Part shown: piece after piece, positions 23,363 to 36,842 of the stretch | How positions within the stretch are numbered: the first letter of the stretch is position 1 | Layout: every line of letters starts with the position of its first letter | Assembly: GCA_963921425.1 (NCBI GenBank) | Contig: OY992832.1 | Location: 18,078,835-18,142,834, forward strand | DNA length: 64,000 nucleotides | Direction of reading: 5' to 3' | Source: Dryas octopetala | Taxonomy: Eukaryota; Streptophyta; Magnoliopsida; Rosales; Rosaceae | The notes under the pieces: generated by a model | Database searches by the model: none | Told to the model about the DNA's origin: nothing | Seen by the model: the letters and a program-made list of their open reading frames with translations, nothing else | Translations under genes and position numbers: made by a program

Positions 23363-23668
23363 GTGTAAAAATAAAGTGGGAGGCATTGCGCCAAAAAAAA
23401 AAAAAAGGAGGCGTGGCAAAACAACATGCACGTGAGCGCACCGAAACCGAACCCGGACCTGTCTCCGTCAAAAAACCAGATTGGATAATCGGCGATAGGT
23501 CCGAAACATGTAATTGGGGGATTGGTTCTGGTTGGGTCTCGGTCAAAAAAGAAACGCAAACGCGAAAGGCAATAAACAAAAACAACAGGGACGAGTAGTG
23601 GGAGAAGTCGGCGTGGAGCAAAAAGCCCCTCTATTCCTCGACTCCGTCCCCAGTTTCCGTTCGCCCAA
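23363..23668 (+). promoter_or_regulatory. promoter region and 5' UTR exon of SIZ1
   Basis: A GC-richer stretch leads to CCGTTCGCCCAA|GTAAGA at 23668/23669, a good splice donor, and the matching acceptor TTGTTGTTGCAG ends at 23900, just before the coding exon. So the leader probably has an intron of 232 bp, common for plant SIZ1-size genes. The transcription start cannot be fixed. A 'CTCSGTCAAAAAA' word occurs twice (about 23463 and 23540). Confidence 0.5.
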
Positions 23669-23946
23669 GTAAGATTGGAATCCATTTCTTGGGTATTTTT
23701 ATGCTTGCGATTGTTGCTGAAATTCAGGGACTTAGGGTTTTCAGTTGAAATGTTTTGTTTTGTTTGGTTTTTATTTATTTTTTTATTTTTTTTGGGTATT
23801 TTGATTAATTTTTTGTTTGGTGTATTTTGGTTAGATCGATCCCTGTGGAGGCTATGTGCTGGTTTATTTGGTTTGGTGGTTGATTAAATTGTTGTTGCAG
23901 AGAAGATTCTGTACTATTTGGGCATTAAGTTTTGGTGGTGAAAAAT

Positions 23947-26900
23947 ATGGATGTGGTAGCTATTTGCAAGGTATTTAGCTGATTTGTTGTAATTTGATCA
24001 CTTTTTTTTTAATACTTAATTGTTCTAGTTTTTGAAACTTTCTGGGAAAATTAAGTTCTTGTTAGTTCTTATAGAATTTGATGGATGATTCTTTAGTAAG
24101 TGTGCAAATTTTGTGTTGGATGAAGTTTTGGCTTTTGGTAGAACATTAGCTTTAAAAAGTTTCATTTGCTTTAGTCAACTATGGTCTCTTTTTTACTTAG
24201 TGAATTTAGATGACTAGTATGTTCTCATAAGAAAAAGAGAATATAGTCGCCTAGTATGCAATCAGTGTTATTGTATGCCTCAGTGGAAATAAGCTTATAT
24301 AAGCAGCTTTAGGTATGGCACTTTGTTTGCTATTATCCTACTAGTATATGAGATGATGTAGTTTGGTTCATCTGAATTCTAGTGACATCCTTAATTTTTG
24401 TTATATTTTTCATTAGTATTGTTTGTGTGACTTGCATAAGGTGTGAATGGATGACATAAGAAGAAACAATTTACTACTTTGAATTACAGAAATGTGAGTA
24501 AAGCAACCTCCAATACAGTTTATCATGAATAGTTGTGTAGTAGTTTTGGTGGGGCATCGCCTTTTAAGAAAACTAACTAAATAGAGTCGCATACTTGGTT
24601 GCAAGTATTTTCTATCCTTCCATGTCCCATGGTTTTTTCCTTTTTAAAAAAAAAAATTTGGTGATGAGGTATGCTACATAGCTTTTATCCTCCTTGTAGT
24701 GCATTGGAAGCAAACTTTTCTCATTTTATACTTGAATTTACATCCAGCCACATTTTTTCCTGGATGAACGGAGTTTTTAGGATATACTGGCTCTATCACT
24801 TAAGAAAAGAAAAAAGATTGTAATATATATATATATATATATCGTCACTTGTAGTATACCTCAAATTGTTCTTTTAGAGCATCATTCATCTGCTATTCAT
24901 AGTGTTGTTTGTTAAAGCAGTTGATTTGATGCCTACTGACTGGGATGCTTGCTGTTATTGAATACTCTCTCTCTCTCTCTCCCTCCCTCTCTCCCCCCTC
25001 TCTCCCCCTTGCTGCACTGGTAGCTTGTCTTTCGCTTCCTGGCCCGCCATTCCTTTTTTATTTAAAAGGAGTGAATTTTCATTGTATTACTATAAACCTA
25101 GGACCCAATAGGCCAAAATTCAGGTTTTTCAGAAGGCATGCACGTGAATATGTTATTTCTTCCAGAATCACAACATTATTTTATAGCATAGATAAGATGA
25201 ACGTTTGGAGAACGGAGTGATTTAGCTATTTATTTACATTTCAGTTGCTGTATGAAGCCCTAAATTTGGTTAGGTGGAGAGCGTATGATGTTACTACTGT
25301 GAATTATTTTTGTGTCGATATATGCGAAGTGGTGGAATGTCATTTCTTGCGGTGCGTTTATTACAATTTGTGTTTACTCTTGTAGGACAAATTGCAATAT
25401 TTTCGAATAAAGGAGCTCAAGGATGTCCTCACTCAATTAGGTCTTTCAAAGCAGGGGAAGAAGCAGGTGAGATGCCAGAAATATCGCTCTTGTGCTGCGA
25501 TGCTGGGTTCCTGTGGATCTGGATATCGTCTATGTGCTCACCTTGGCACTGCATTCTGTGCTACAGTGGCTTGTACTTGTTTTGAGTTCACTGGAAGTCA
25601 TGCTTTTTGGGTTCCCTTGTTCCTGTTAATACTCCTAGAAAAGAATTAGTTCCTGTTAATACTATCTATTGAATTTGGGCCTAATTTGTTAGTATTGGTT
25701 TGAAACTTTCCTTGAAGTGAGTTATTAATGTGTTTCGGTAAAAAATTTTGCATGTTGTGTTATGCATTATTATTCTTGATGATTATCAGAATTGCCTGGT
25801 TTATTTGGGTCTCTCCCTCTCTCTCTCTCTCACCAACAAAAAATGCTTCTATCATTTAAGTTTCCTGCTGTCAATTCTATATAAAAACAATGCAACTGAA
25901 AAGATGGATAGGTTCGATTTCCAGTCCTGTACATATGTTTTTGCTATTCCTTGCCATGCTGGCATTTCAGTCCATAGATCTGTCAATTCATTTGGTATGC
26001 TTTTGGCTGGAACTTTGTTGTGCTTGTATAAAGTAAGCAAACTTTGTTGTCCATCTGTATTAGGTTTTTGAGATTAACGTCATTAGGGAAGACAATTGTC
26101 TGATTTCCCTATATCTATTATGCAGGATCTTGTTGACCGAATATTGGCCATTCTTTCTGATGATCAAGGTAAATGGTTCTATACAATTGGTTTCTCTGGT
26201 TCATAAATTCTAATTGTGATTCTTTGTTTTAAAATAAAGAAACATGACTGTATTATTTCTATTTATTTACAGTTTCTAAAATGTGGGCAAAGAAGAATGC
26301 TGTTGGAAAGGAACAGGTGGCAGAACTTGTAGATGATACCTATAGGTTTGTCCTCGTATATCCAAATCTTTCTTGCATGATTTTATTAAAATGCTGGAAT
26401 TCCCTTTCTTTGCCTTTGGTTTTAATTCGATTTTTCGTGACTTGACACCTAGAGATCCACATGATATATATCATGTGGAGCTGTAGTTTTTGTATATGCT
26501 CCTATGACTTGTTTATGTTTTCTGTTTCCACAGAAAAATGCAGATTTCTGGGGCCACAGATTTAGCATCAAAGGGACAATGCATCTCTGATAGTAGTAAT
26601 GTGAAAATTAAAGGTGAAATTGAAGACCCCTTCCATTTCCAGTCTGATATAAAGGTTCGTTGTCTCTGCGGGAGTTCATTACAAACAGAGTCGATGATCA
26701 AGGTATGCTTTAAATATATATATGCTTCTCTTGATTTCTTGAGTCCTGTTAGATTGTAGCATAGCTGTTTATTAGCAAACACAGAAATAAGTGATTGTTT
26801 AAGAATCAAGAGTCTTCTACCTGTCCTTTTGTCATTTGATTACTATTCTCACATGATACATTTCATCATTTGAGCACCTTTGATGCACATTACTAATGGC

Positions 26901-29900
26901 TTTTGATTTTTCTGGTTCTTTTATGGCAGTGCGAGGATCCAAGATGCCATGTGTGGCAACATATGGGTTGTGTTATAATTCCAGAGAAACCTATGGAAGG
27001 CAATCCACCAGTTCCTGAACTATTTTATTGTGAAATCTGTCGACTAAGTCGGGCTGATCCGTATGTAGAACCAGTATTCTCTTTTTATAAAACCTGTATA
27101 TAGTTCGGGTGTTGATAATTATTTGGATGTATTATTTTGAATGTGTCCTTTAACTGTTAGCAAACTTATCTTTCTTTTCTTCCTCTTCATTGTTTTTTTT
27201 TTTTGGGTGGTTGGGGTTATGCATGTTGATCCACTTTCCCACCTTTCTCATTTTCTAAATTGGGCTAAGTAGATAGCTAAATGTTCCATATTATGATGTT
27301 TTGATATATCAAGTCACTGTATCTGCACATCAATGTGTTATTCTATTTTGGTTTGAGATATTCAGCTATACAGATTATTTTTGTTTCATATCACATTTGG
27401 ACCTAGTTTAACTAGTAACTGTAGTATGATGGGTCAAACTCAGTGACTAGGATTTATGGCTTTGTGAGGATTTTCTATATCAACAGGTTATGGTATTTTG
27501 ATTTCTATCATTCCTTCACTTTAGTTGTTTGATGTAATGGCTTTTGCCTCACTATGCATATGTTCCATTTTTACACTGCAATTTTTGTGTCACCTTTTAA
27601 GCTATGGCATTTTGTTCTGCTTTTTTTGGCTTTAATTTCTTGCATTTCTTTTTATTCAGGTTTTGGGTAACTGTGGTTCATCCTTTACACCCCGTGAAGT
27701 TGACTGCTACAAGTAATCCAAATGATGGGTGGGTGGATTCATTTTTTGCATTGGCTTCTAGCTTAGACATGAAGTTCTTAAGTTTTTGTTTCCCCTGCTT
27801 TTCTTGAAGCTTTGATGATGCCAAGAGGAGGAGTTTCAACTAGATTTTTATATTTTCATCGGACGAAAATTTGGAAATTTTTTGCTTGAGCCATACTTTG
27901 AAAAATAGTCCAGAATTCCTTTTTGCAGTGCTTTTTTCTATGTGTTTGTATTATATGCATGCAGTTTGCACATGCACTGAGTAATAAAGTTTCAATTTCA
28001 AGCAACAATTTAATTTTGCCCCAAAGTTGCCATTATGTTATTTTTGAGTGATGATACTTAGTTGTTAAGAATATGGTACTGAGCATAAGTGTGGGAGTAG
28101 CTGGTACTTACTTCACAGTTCATAAACTGTTCACAAGTCATAATATTCAAAGAGTTCATTTTGTGTTTCCTGAAACTACTTGTTACTCTATTTAAATTTA
28201 CTATGAAGATTTTAAAGTTTTCTTTAACGAGCAGAAAACCTTATGGACTATGTTTCTGTTGTCCAACTTTTTGATTGCTATTGACAAAGATCTATGTACA
28301 CTAACATACAGACAGGCAGACCCACTTTCTGATAATGTATGCACATTTATCCATGTTTTTATTGCTGTGCTTTACATCTGATTTTGTTCCTTACCACCCC
28401 TGTACAAATTTTATAGTTCAAACCCAATGCAAAGTGTGGACAGAACATTTCAACTCACAAGGGCAGACAAGGACTTATTGTCTAAACAGGAGTATGATGT
28501 TCAGGTTGGTTAATGTGTTGAATGATGATTGGTGAATCATTGGCCTTATATTTAGTGCTAAATGTATTGATTTATGCATTTTGACGTAATTTGCAGGCTT
28601 GGTGTATGCTTCTGAACGATAAAGTTTCATTCAGGATGCAATGGCCGCAATATGCAGAGCTACAGGTCAATGGTATGGTGATGCTGTTTCTTCCACAATT
28701 ATTGATGAAATTAAAATTTTGAGTTATGGTGTTAGAGAGGTAGCTTCAGCATGGTTATGTATCTGGAAGATGTAAATACATCCACTTGGTTTTACTCTGT
28801 AATAATGGAGATTATGTTGGACAATGTGCAGGCATGTCTGTTCGTGCCATTAATAGACCAGGCTCGCAACTTCTCGGTGCTAATGGTCGTGATGATGGCC
28901 CAATTGTGAGTTCTTTTCCCTGTACACTTATAAGCTTTTAGTTGTCAGTATTCTTGTCATGATCTTGACCCATGTCATTTTCTTTCCATTTGAGATGAGA
29001 TTACTTTGTGTGCGACTCCAGGGCATATTCTGATTACTCTCTGATTCCAAAAACTTGACAAGTTGTTTCTTGTGTTAGTATCTTAGTTTACTTCATGTTG
29101 TTTTGTCAGATCACACCATACACGAAAGACGGAATTAATAAGATTTACTTAACAGGATGTGATGCCCGTATTTTCTGTTTGGGGGTTCGCATTGTGAAGA
29201 GGCGCACTCTGCAACAGGTAGCTCCAATTCTTTGAAGATAATTTTTGGTATCTGCCATTATTCATCTTGTAGTTCCTTTAATATATGCTTGTAAGAGTTG
29301 TGCATGTAAAGCATTGCTTGTCAAACTTTACCAACAAATCTCTCTCATTTATGCAAATGTCGTGAGGCTGGAATTTGTACATGGACAACTTTTGAGCTCA
29401 ATATTGTAAACTTACAAGACTAGTGTTTTTGTGGGTGTCCCCGTCAAGACTAGTGTGTTGATCATTTGATATCTCTGACAGTACTTGTCCATTTTCAAGT
29501 ATAATTTTGTCTGTGGCAACAGATAAGAGTTATCTATTATTGAATTTTATTGGTATTTTTTATATTTGTAAATTTGTCCCAATTTCTTTTTCTAGATACT
29601 CAACCTGATTCCCAAGGAGATAGACGGTGAGCGTTTTGAAGATGCTCTTGCTCGTGTTTGTCGTTGTGTTGGTGGTGGGCCTGCAATGGATAATGCTGAT
29701 AGCGACAGTGATTTGGAAGTTGTTGCAGATTCTTTTACTGTCAATCTACGTTGTCCGGTTAGTTTCATTTCAAATTTTAAAATATGCAAAATGCTCACTT
29801 CTATTTAGGAGTTTAAGCCCAGCCAGGGAATATAAGACAATTATTTAATGCACAGTGGAATGCTATAATTTATATGAATTTTATCTCTGTGTCTGGGATG

Positions 29901-32900
29901 GAGAATCTTTTTTGCAACTACTGTCTCAACTCTTGGATTCAAGAAAGCTTGAATTGCCAAGCTACCAAATTACCAATAATCAAGGCATTCATTGCTAACT
30001 TCCTTTTCTGATTCTTGCTTATAACTTGACTCAAGTTATCAGGAGTCTGTCTCACTATTGGTTAGGCTAATTGTTGAAATGCTCATTTAAGTTCCAACGC
30101 TGTGTCAGTGTCTCTACTAGGGTTTTGAATGTCCCAACGAATGATGGGAAAATATTTTAATAGCAGGAATATGTTGATATTAATTGTTCTTACATGAACA
30201 CGTACTTTCCATGTAGTTCCTTTATATTTTCTTGGCTATTTTAGGAATCCATGTTGCAGTATTTTCTTTACTATAGGGCATCAATTGTTGGAGAGAGGTT
30301 TTCGTAAGTCGAGTAATGTCTTTCATGCCTCGACTTTCGAGTGCAATTGGTTTCTGGAACTGAATAGCGTATGTTTCTGCATGTCTTTGATAGATGAGTG
30401 GTTCAAGAATGAAGGTTGCTGGGAGATTTAAACCCTGTCTCCACATGGGCTGTTTTGATCTTGAAGTTTTTGTGGAATTGAATCAACGTTCAAGGAAGGC
30501 AAGCTTGTACACACAATGTAAAATGTGGTTGTATTGTACTTGTTATTGATTTGTTTGTTTGACCATGCTTTGGTTTGTGATTGCAGTGGCAATGCCCCAT
30601 TTGTCTCAAGAACTATGCACTGGAGAATGTCATTATCGACCCTTATTTTAATCGTATAACTTCAAAGGTAATGCCTTCAAATGAACTGGAGAATACTGTG
30701 GTTTTAAAGTATAATTTAATTCATTCATTCTCTATTTATTTATATATTTTTTGGGGGTTGGGTGATACAGATGAGGTCTTGTGGAGAAGATGTAGCAGAG
30801 ATTGAGGTGAAGCCTGATGGTTCTTGGCGAGTGAAGGCCAAAAGTGAAAGTGATCGTAGGGATCTTGGGGAACTTGCACGGTGGCACCTTCCTGATAGTA
30901 CTCTTTGTGTCCCAACGGATGGGGAAAGTATCCCAAAAACTGAAGTGTTGAAGCAGGTCAAACAGGAAGGTGTTTCAGAAGGTCATACTACTGGTTTAAA
31001 GCTTGGGATCAGGAAGAATCGTAATGGCTTTTGGGAAGTCAGCAAACCTGATGATATGAACACCTCTTCTGGTAATAGATTAGAAGAGAAGTTTGAAGAC
31101 CATGAGCTAAAAGTTATCCCAATGAGTAGCAGTGCCACTGGAAGTGGTAGGGATGGTGAAGATCCGAGTGTAAATCAGGATGGTGGTGGGAATTTTGATT
31201 TCTCTACCAACAATGGAATTGAGATGGATTCTTTTTCTCTGAATGTGGATTCAGCATATGAATTTGCTGGACACAATCCTTCTGCACCAGTAGGAGATGC
31301 AGAAGTTATTGTACTAAGTGATTCAGATGATGATATAATGCCTTCTGGAACCATCTTCAGGAACAATAGAACTGATGCTGGTGGGATTGCTTTTCCTGGG
31401 CCCCCTTCTGGGATTGCTGATTCATATGGTGAGGATCCCGTGCTTGGGACTGGTGGGAATCCATGCTTGGGTCTTTTTAATGGAAACGATGACGACTTTG
31501 GTATGCCCCTCTGGCCACCATTACCTCCTGGAACTCAAGCACCCCCTGGGTTTCAATTATTTAGTTCTGAGGCAGATGTACCAGATGCCCTAGTCGGCCT
31601 GCAGCATGGTTCTATTAATTGTTCCACATCCTTGAATGGATACACATTGGCTCCAGAAACTGACATGGGATCTGCTACCTTAGTCCCCGATTCTTCTGTT
31701 GGTCGTCCAGATCCTGACATGAATGATGGCTTAGTTGACAATCCCTTGGCTTTTGCTGGTGATGATCCCTCTCTTCAAATATTTCTTCCCACAAGACCAT
31801 CAGATGCATCAGTTCATTCCAATTTGAGAGATCGGGCTGATGTGTCAAATGGTGTCCATACTGATGATTGGATATCTCTTAGGCTTGGGGGTGATGCCAG
31901 TGGCATTAATGGTGAGTCTGCAACTCCAAATGGATTGAATTCAAGACTGCAAATGCCATCCAGAGAAGGTGCCATGGATTCTTTGGCTGACACAGGTTTG
32001 TTTTCTTTTGACAGAACTGCTACAAGTATGAATTTTAGATAGGTTCATGATTGGCATTAAAGGGAGCCTGATGGTCTATGTATGCTAATGTTTTAATATG
32101 GACACAGCATCCCTGTTTTCATTTGTGTGGTTTGCTTGAAAGCTGATCTTATTTTATTGGCGATGAACAATTTCACCCTAAATTTTTTACTCCACCTATG
32201 AAACAAAGTTTGAGTATGGGAGGAATTGGAGGGTGCTTTTTTCCTCTTGCAACCCGATAAAATAATTCAGGGCCAGGGGTTATTTTCACATCCTTATATT
32301 GCTATAACCACATCCTCTTTAATGAGGTTATTAACTTCTCAACTCCATCCCAAATTTCTTAAAAGGAAGATAATAATATTTTTAACTTTAATTCCACCCC
32401 TGTGAATCAAAAGAGATATTTCCCTCCAATTCTTTCTAAAACCATATATGGCTAAGCCTCTGGATTGTTTTATTAAAAGCAACATTTTTTTTAAGCTATT
32501 GAAGCTCAAATTCTTCAAACCAGTAGTAAGCAGATTGCAAAGAAAACCAATTTGTTTATCTTTGTCACTAAACAAACCAGGAAACATAACAAGTTCCAGA
32601 AATATTGCTAATCTAATTACAATATATTCATATATATATATTTTTTAATTTAGTTGAATTACGTGAGCAAGCTTAAATTGTTTCATCCAATTTAAGTCTT
32701 GCTTAATGTAGTTGTCTTTTATCCTTTTAGAGTGCCATGCTAGTAGCTGAAGATTTTAAGTAAAATTGGGTTCAAAAGGTCTCACCCTATGCCAAGTGGT
32801 TATAAGTTTGATGGACTTCCTTTTCTGAGTTCATTCATGTAATTAATATTGGATAACCAGCAGAACTCAATCAAGCAAAACAGTTTCACACACCTCCAAC

Positions 32901-33933
32901 CTGTCAGTTGAGCAGAATCAGAATATATTTTTGTTTTTACTTAATTATTAGATATTGATGGGTGTGATAAGGTGCCACAAATTTCTTTTATACTCGTCTG
33001 TTGTAAAAGCCAAAGAATTAAAAGAGAGTAGATTACAAACATGCTTAAAATGTGAGATACAGTCACATTTAACATATATATATATATTTTAAATTTTGTA
33101 TGGGTTGTGCAACAGCTAAGTCTCACTTGTTAAGATGAATAATATGCTATCTCAATTGGCAAACCTCTCCTTTCTGGCTATAAGTTCTACCTTTATACAC
33201 AGGTCCACATCTATGTTTTCAGTATGTAATGAAGTGGGTTTTACCCAGCTTCCTTGAGCTGAAGCTCATGTGTGGAATCACGTATTCATGTTCATATACA
33301 ACAATTCAAATAGGCATCCCATATTTCATTCACAGACATGGCCAATCCGTAACTCTTCCCAAGCTTGTTAACGTGGACAATGTCCATTATTCCGAAGCTC
33401 ATTTCATCCACTGCATCATGTGCATCTTAGTTCTCTCTAGCTCCTCTGTAAAACAGGAAAAGTTCATAATGTTCATCTAAGGCACGACGAAGAGAGGCAG
33501 ACTCTTTGCGTGACTCTTCAGAGATCGAGTATGGAGGTTAAGAGAGAATTGGAGGGATGTCCCATGTACAATCAACCTATAGTCGGTGCTTTTATGTATA
33601 AATATTACTAATTTTCTTTTAGGAAATCTACATTGATAGTATGGAAAAGTCAATAACCTCATTAAAGAGACTGGCTATAGCAATATAGGCATGGAAGTTG
33701 TCCCACCCATTATACTGTTGTCATTCCCTATTTGGCAGTGTTTCCAGTTTAGTTAAAGATTATTAAGGCTCACTCTTTTACCTTTTGCAGCTTCTTTGCT
33801 TCTTGGTATGAATGATGGTAGCAGATCTGACAAGGCAAGCAGGCAGAGATCGAATAGTCCCTTCTCATTTCCTCGCCAAAAACGTTCTGTAAGGCCACGG
33901 TTGTATCTCTCTATTGACTCAGACTCCGAATAA
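23947..33933 (+). CDS. SIZ1: E3 SUMO-protein ligase SIZ1
   Basis: Nuclear SUMO E3 ligase (PIAS/Siz family) acting in phosphate, cold, heat, ABA, flowering and immune responses in plants. Coding exons: 23947-23970, 25386-25466, 26126-26168, 26273-26345, 26534-26702, 26930-27060, 27660-27728, 28417-28504, 28597-28672, 28832-28905, 29110-29217, 29596-29757, 30394-30498, 30587-30667, 30771-31995, 33791-33933. Sum 2,652 nt, 883 residues; Arabidopsis SIZ1 is about the same. Domains: SAP helix pair (about 10-45, [20 protein letters not shown]), PHD finger (about 113-172, VRCLCGSS ... [15 protein letters not shown] ... FYCEICRL), PINIT (about 174-345), SP-RING (about 362-410, [20 protein letters not shown] and [10 protein letters not shown], with zinc ligands near C381, H383, C386, C404, C407), and a SUMO-interacting motif [10 protein letters not shown] at about 607-616. 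All introns are GT-AG except the one after 30498, which starts GC. The start is the first ATG of exon 2 of the transcript. Confidence 0.96.
30499..30586 (+). other. GC-AG intron in SIZ1 (inside the SP-RING coding region)
   Basis: The exon ends AACGTTCAAGGAAG and the intron begins GCAAGC, a standard non-canonical GC donor (AAG|GCAAGC); the acceptor is GTGATTGCAG. Splicing here joins RSRK to [10 protein letters not shown] exactly as the family requires. The nearest downstream GT (at 30506) would add extra residues between these two conserved blocks. Confidence 0.85.
31996..33790 (+). other. last SIZ1 intron, with an in-frame stop shortly after the donor
   Basis: Intron of 1,795 bp with donor ACACAG|GTTTGT and acceptor CCTTTTGCAG. 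If it is retained, the reading frame continues for 15 more residues and stops at 32040-32042. That protein would be about 851 residues, keep all catalytic domains and the SIM, and lack the last exon (SLLLGMNDG ... [10 protein letters not shown]). The inside of the intron holds no recognisable gene. Confidence 0.7.
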
Positions 33934-34640
33934 AGGAACTGGAACCTGTTTTCTGATGACTACTTGCACTTTTATTTTTGTCTCTCCTGGATGGAAGGCA
34001 TATCCTGGAGGAAATCTTATGATTGACTTTGAGAATCTAGTTTTGCATCTAAATTTGAAGAAAGGCTGACAGACATTTTGTTCCTGACAAGTGATGGAAG
34101 AGTTAGATGTGGTACAAGGCATCTGGCTGCATGCTTACAAAACTTGTGCTGGCACCTGCAGAATTTTGCTCGTAATTTGTAAGCTGTCGGCATTTCAGCA
34201 TATTCCAGTATCCTGTTTATGCTTCGGGTAGCTGTGTTGCTGATACCTATTTATCTGACAGGGTTGTTCGAGTTCTCTTCTCCAATGATCTGCAGGTCCA
34301 GTGCTAGTATTGTACAGGAGATAGTGATTTTGAATCCGGAAAATCGGGATTGAATCTGTCATTTTAAATCCTTGGATGTAGTGGGGGAATCCCCGATCAA
34401 AGAAATACGAAATAGCTTGCCTTGTCTCGGTTTTATAATGAGAGCAATAGCTTGTAAATATTTACTCAGATTCAGCTGTTTATAGAAAAGTCATCATTTT
34501 TTTGAAAATTGGTATTTATGTTTCTAGCCTCACCGTTTTAATACGGCTTTTTGGTGCCCATTACTGTCAGGGTACGATATTTGTATTAAACTTAAATGAA
34601 GTCCATTTTGAGTGCAGGAGGTAAGGCTCTTGTGCTGTTG
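33934..34640 (+). other. probable 3' UTR of SIZ1
   Basis: Non-coding sequence after the TAA stop. No clean polyadenylation signal can be singled out, so the end is approximate. Confidence 0.4.
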
Positions 34641-35600
34641 CTCTGATGGCCCGACATTAACAAGTCAAGATTGTTGAAATTAGAGTATTGATCTGGTGAG
34701 TTGACATGAGAATTCTTGAAGGTTTAGACCTTAAATGTATATGGGATTCTGTTGGGTTTCATGCGAGACCATGCCAACTCCTATTTGATGGTTATGCATA
34801 GAATTATTGTTATTCTGATTTCGCTGGCTGATTATGTTCCTATGCACTTGTATGTGAACAAAAGATGTGCAAACTTAATCTGCTGTACATGCAATAGGAT
34901 GGTAAAATACTTAATAGTCTTCGATGATAATTTATAGCTAAAATCCAAAATGTTTTAGAGCATTTAAATAAGTGATGTTTTGTTTTATTGTTAAGAGGTA
35001 AAATTTCTGTTACTTACATTCCTTATGAAATCACATTAGTATATGGATGACCTAGTATTAGCAAATATCTCTCAGATTTAGTATCCACTTATCCCTTTCA
35101 TATGGATGACCTAGTACAGTGGATTGAACAACTATGGTTCTGTAAGATAGCGTATAACATCAGAGTTAAATAAAAGTTTTCTTGTCATAAAAAAAAAAAT
35201 TGACATTAGTATGTAAGTTTCATTTATGAAAATTTGGACGAAATATCAGAACTTTTTAAAATTGCTTAAAGTTTAAACTAGATGAGATTTTCGATTCTAA
35301 ACTAATTCCTTCCCTCTTGCTCCTCTTGCTTAGTACCTAAACTAAAAAAACTTGTATACTACTTATCAAAAACAAAAATTTGTATTTAGTATTTGGCAAG
35401 TACCTCTCTGCAGAGAGTGGTACTCATCTACCAAATTATGGATCAAAGTAACAGCACAATTTGAATCAGCTTCAACCCCTACGACTTTACATCCAAGATT
35501 CCAAGTATATATGTTGAAGACCATAAAAAATGCCCCCATAACTCAACCTCAAGAACTTGACCACAGCCGATATTATCCATGAAAACCTGAGATCCAAGTA
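34641..35600. other. intergenic DNA between SIZ1 and the TNL pseudogene
   Basis: AT-rich, with a short repeat 'TATGGATGACCTAGTA' present twice (35041-35057 and 35100-35116). No gene recognised. Confidence 0.4.
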
Positions 35601-35699
35601 CACCATTTGAATCCTTGATTATGCCTCCGGCACCTATGTACCCTTGTTCACCACATCTGCTTCCCTTTCAGCTGTCTTCCGAGGCTAATTGTTCATTTG

Positions 35700-36763
35700 T
35701 ACTCATTTCAGTACTGGGATCAGATGAGTCATGGCTTGCAGGCTTGGTCCTGCCTCATCAACCTCATCATCGGAAATGCTCCTATTCGACGGGATTTCTG
35801 CATCATCATCATCATGGTCGTCACCAACGAAATAAGCTTACGGGATAGACTCACACTCAAATCATATTTTCATTGACAAGTTTTTCCCATACTAGACTAG
35901 ACTGATAAAAATGTCCATGCCAAATAACATCATGGGGAAGTTATTGTGTTGGGATGCATTGGCTGGATGACAAAACTAGTGAGTTTATTCAACATTTCTG
36001 AATAGTTTGGCCTTCTTTTGAATGCAGTGCAGTCATTCGCTTCCAGCTGCGTCAAACTCTTTGGTAAATCTGGGATTTCAATAAGGGTTGTGCAAATTAT
36101 TCAACAACAGACAGTCAAGCTTGGGAAGGCCTCAACCTTTTGGGTGGTCGGTCCTCATCAGATGAGTAATGGCTTGGTCCTGCCTCATCATTATCAGTAT
36201 CGCCTGTGTTCCACTTGATTTGTAACTTATCATCATCCTCGTGAATATGAAAATAGTCGAAAGGGACACACTCATAGCTATCTCCACTAAAGAATTTGTC
36301 CCCTACTAAACTGACTCCTGTTTTCTTCACCATGAAATTAGATGCAACTCTTACAGAAACCTCAACTGAGTCCTCGTCTTTCAAATTGAACTCATTGTTT
36401 AACAACTGTCCCTGTCAAATAACTTGGTCGGAAGATCTTGCAAAGCAGATGCTGGCTGGACAAGAAACCTAGTGAGCTTGGTATGATTTATAACAAAAAT
36501 GGAGATAAGATTTGGATTCCTGTCGTATGGTGAACAAGAATAAATGATGCACACATTGTCACAGTCAACGCTTTTATTTTATAACCAATAACTTGAGGCA
36601 CTGTAAAATAGACTAGGCCACCCTCATTTATATACGTGTACCACTCAGGAACATCATTTCCGGGAGATGAATACCACCATATCCGCTCGCAGTCCATCCC
36701 TATACCATGTGGACAAAGATTTGTATAAGCAATTAATATATGCTTGCGCATGCATGTATGAGT

Positions 36764-36842
<79 letters not shown>

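Noticed and set aside
36768..36841. (AG)37 tract as a possible CRISPR-like or regulatory array
   Set aside because: Plain microsatellite; no spacer-repeat structure, and the host is a plant genome.
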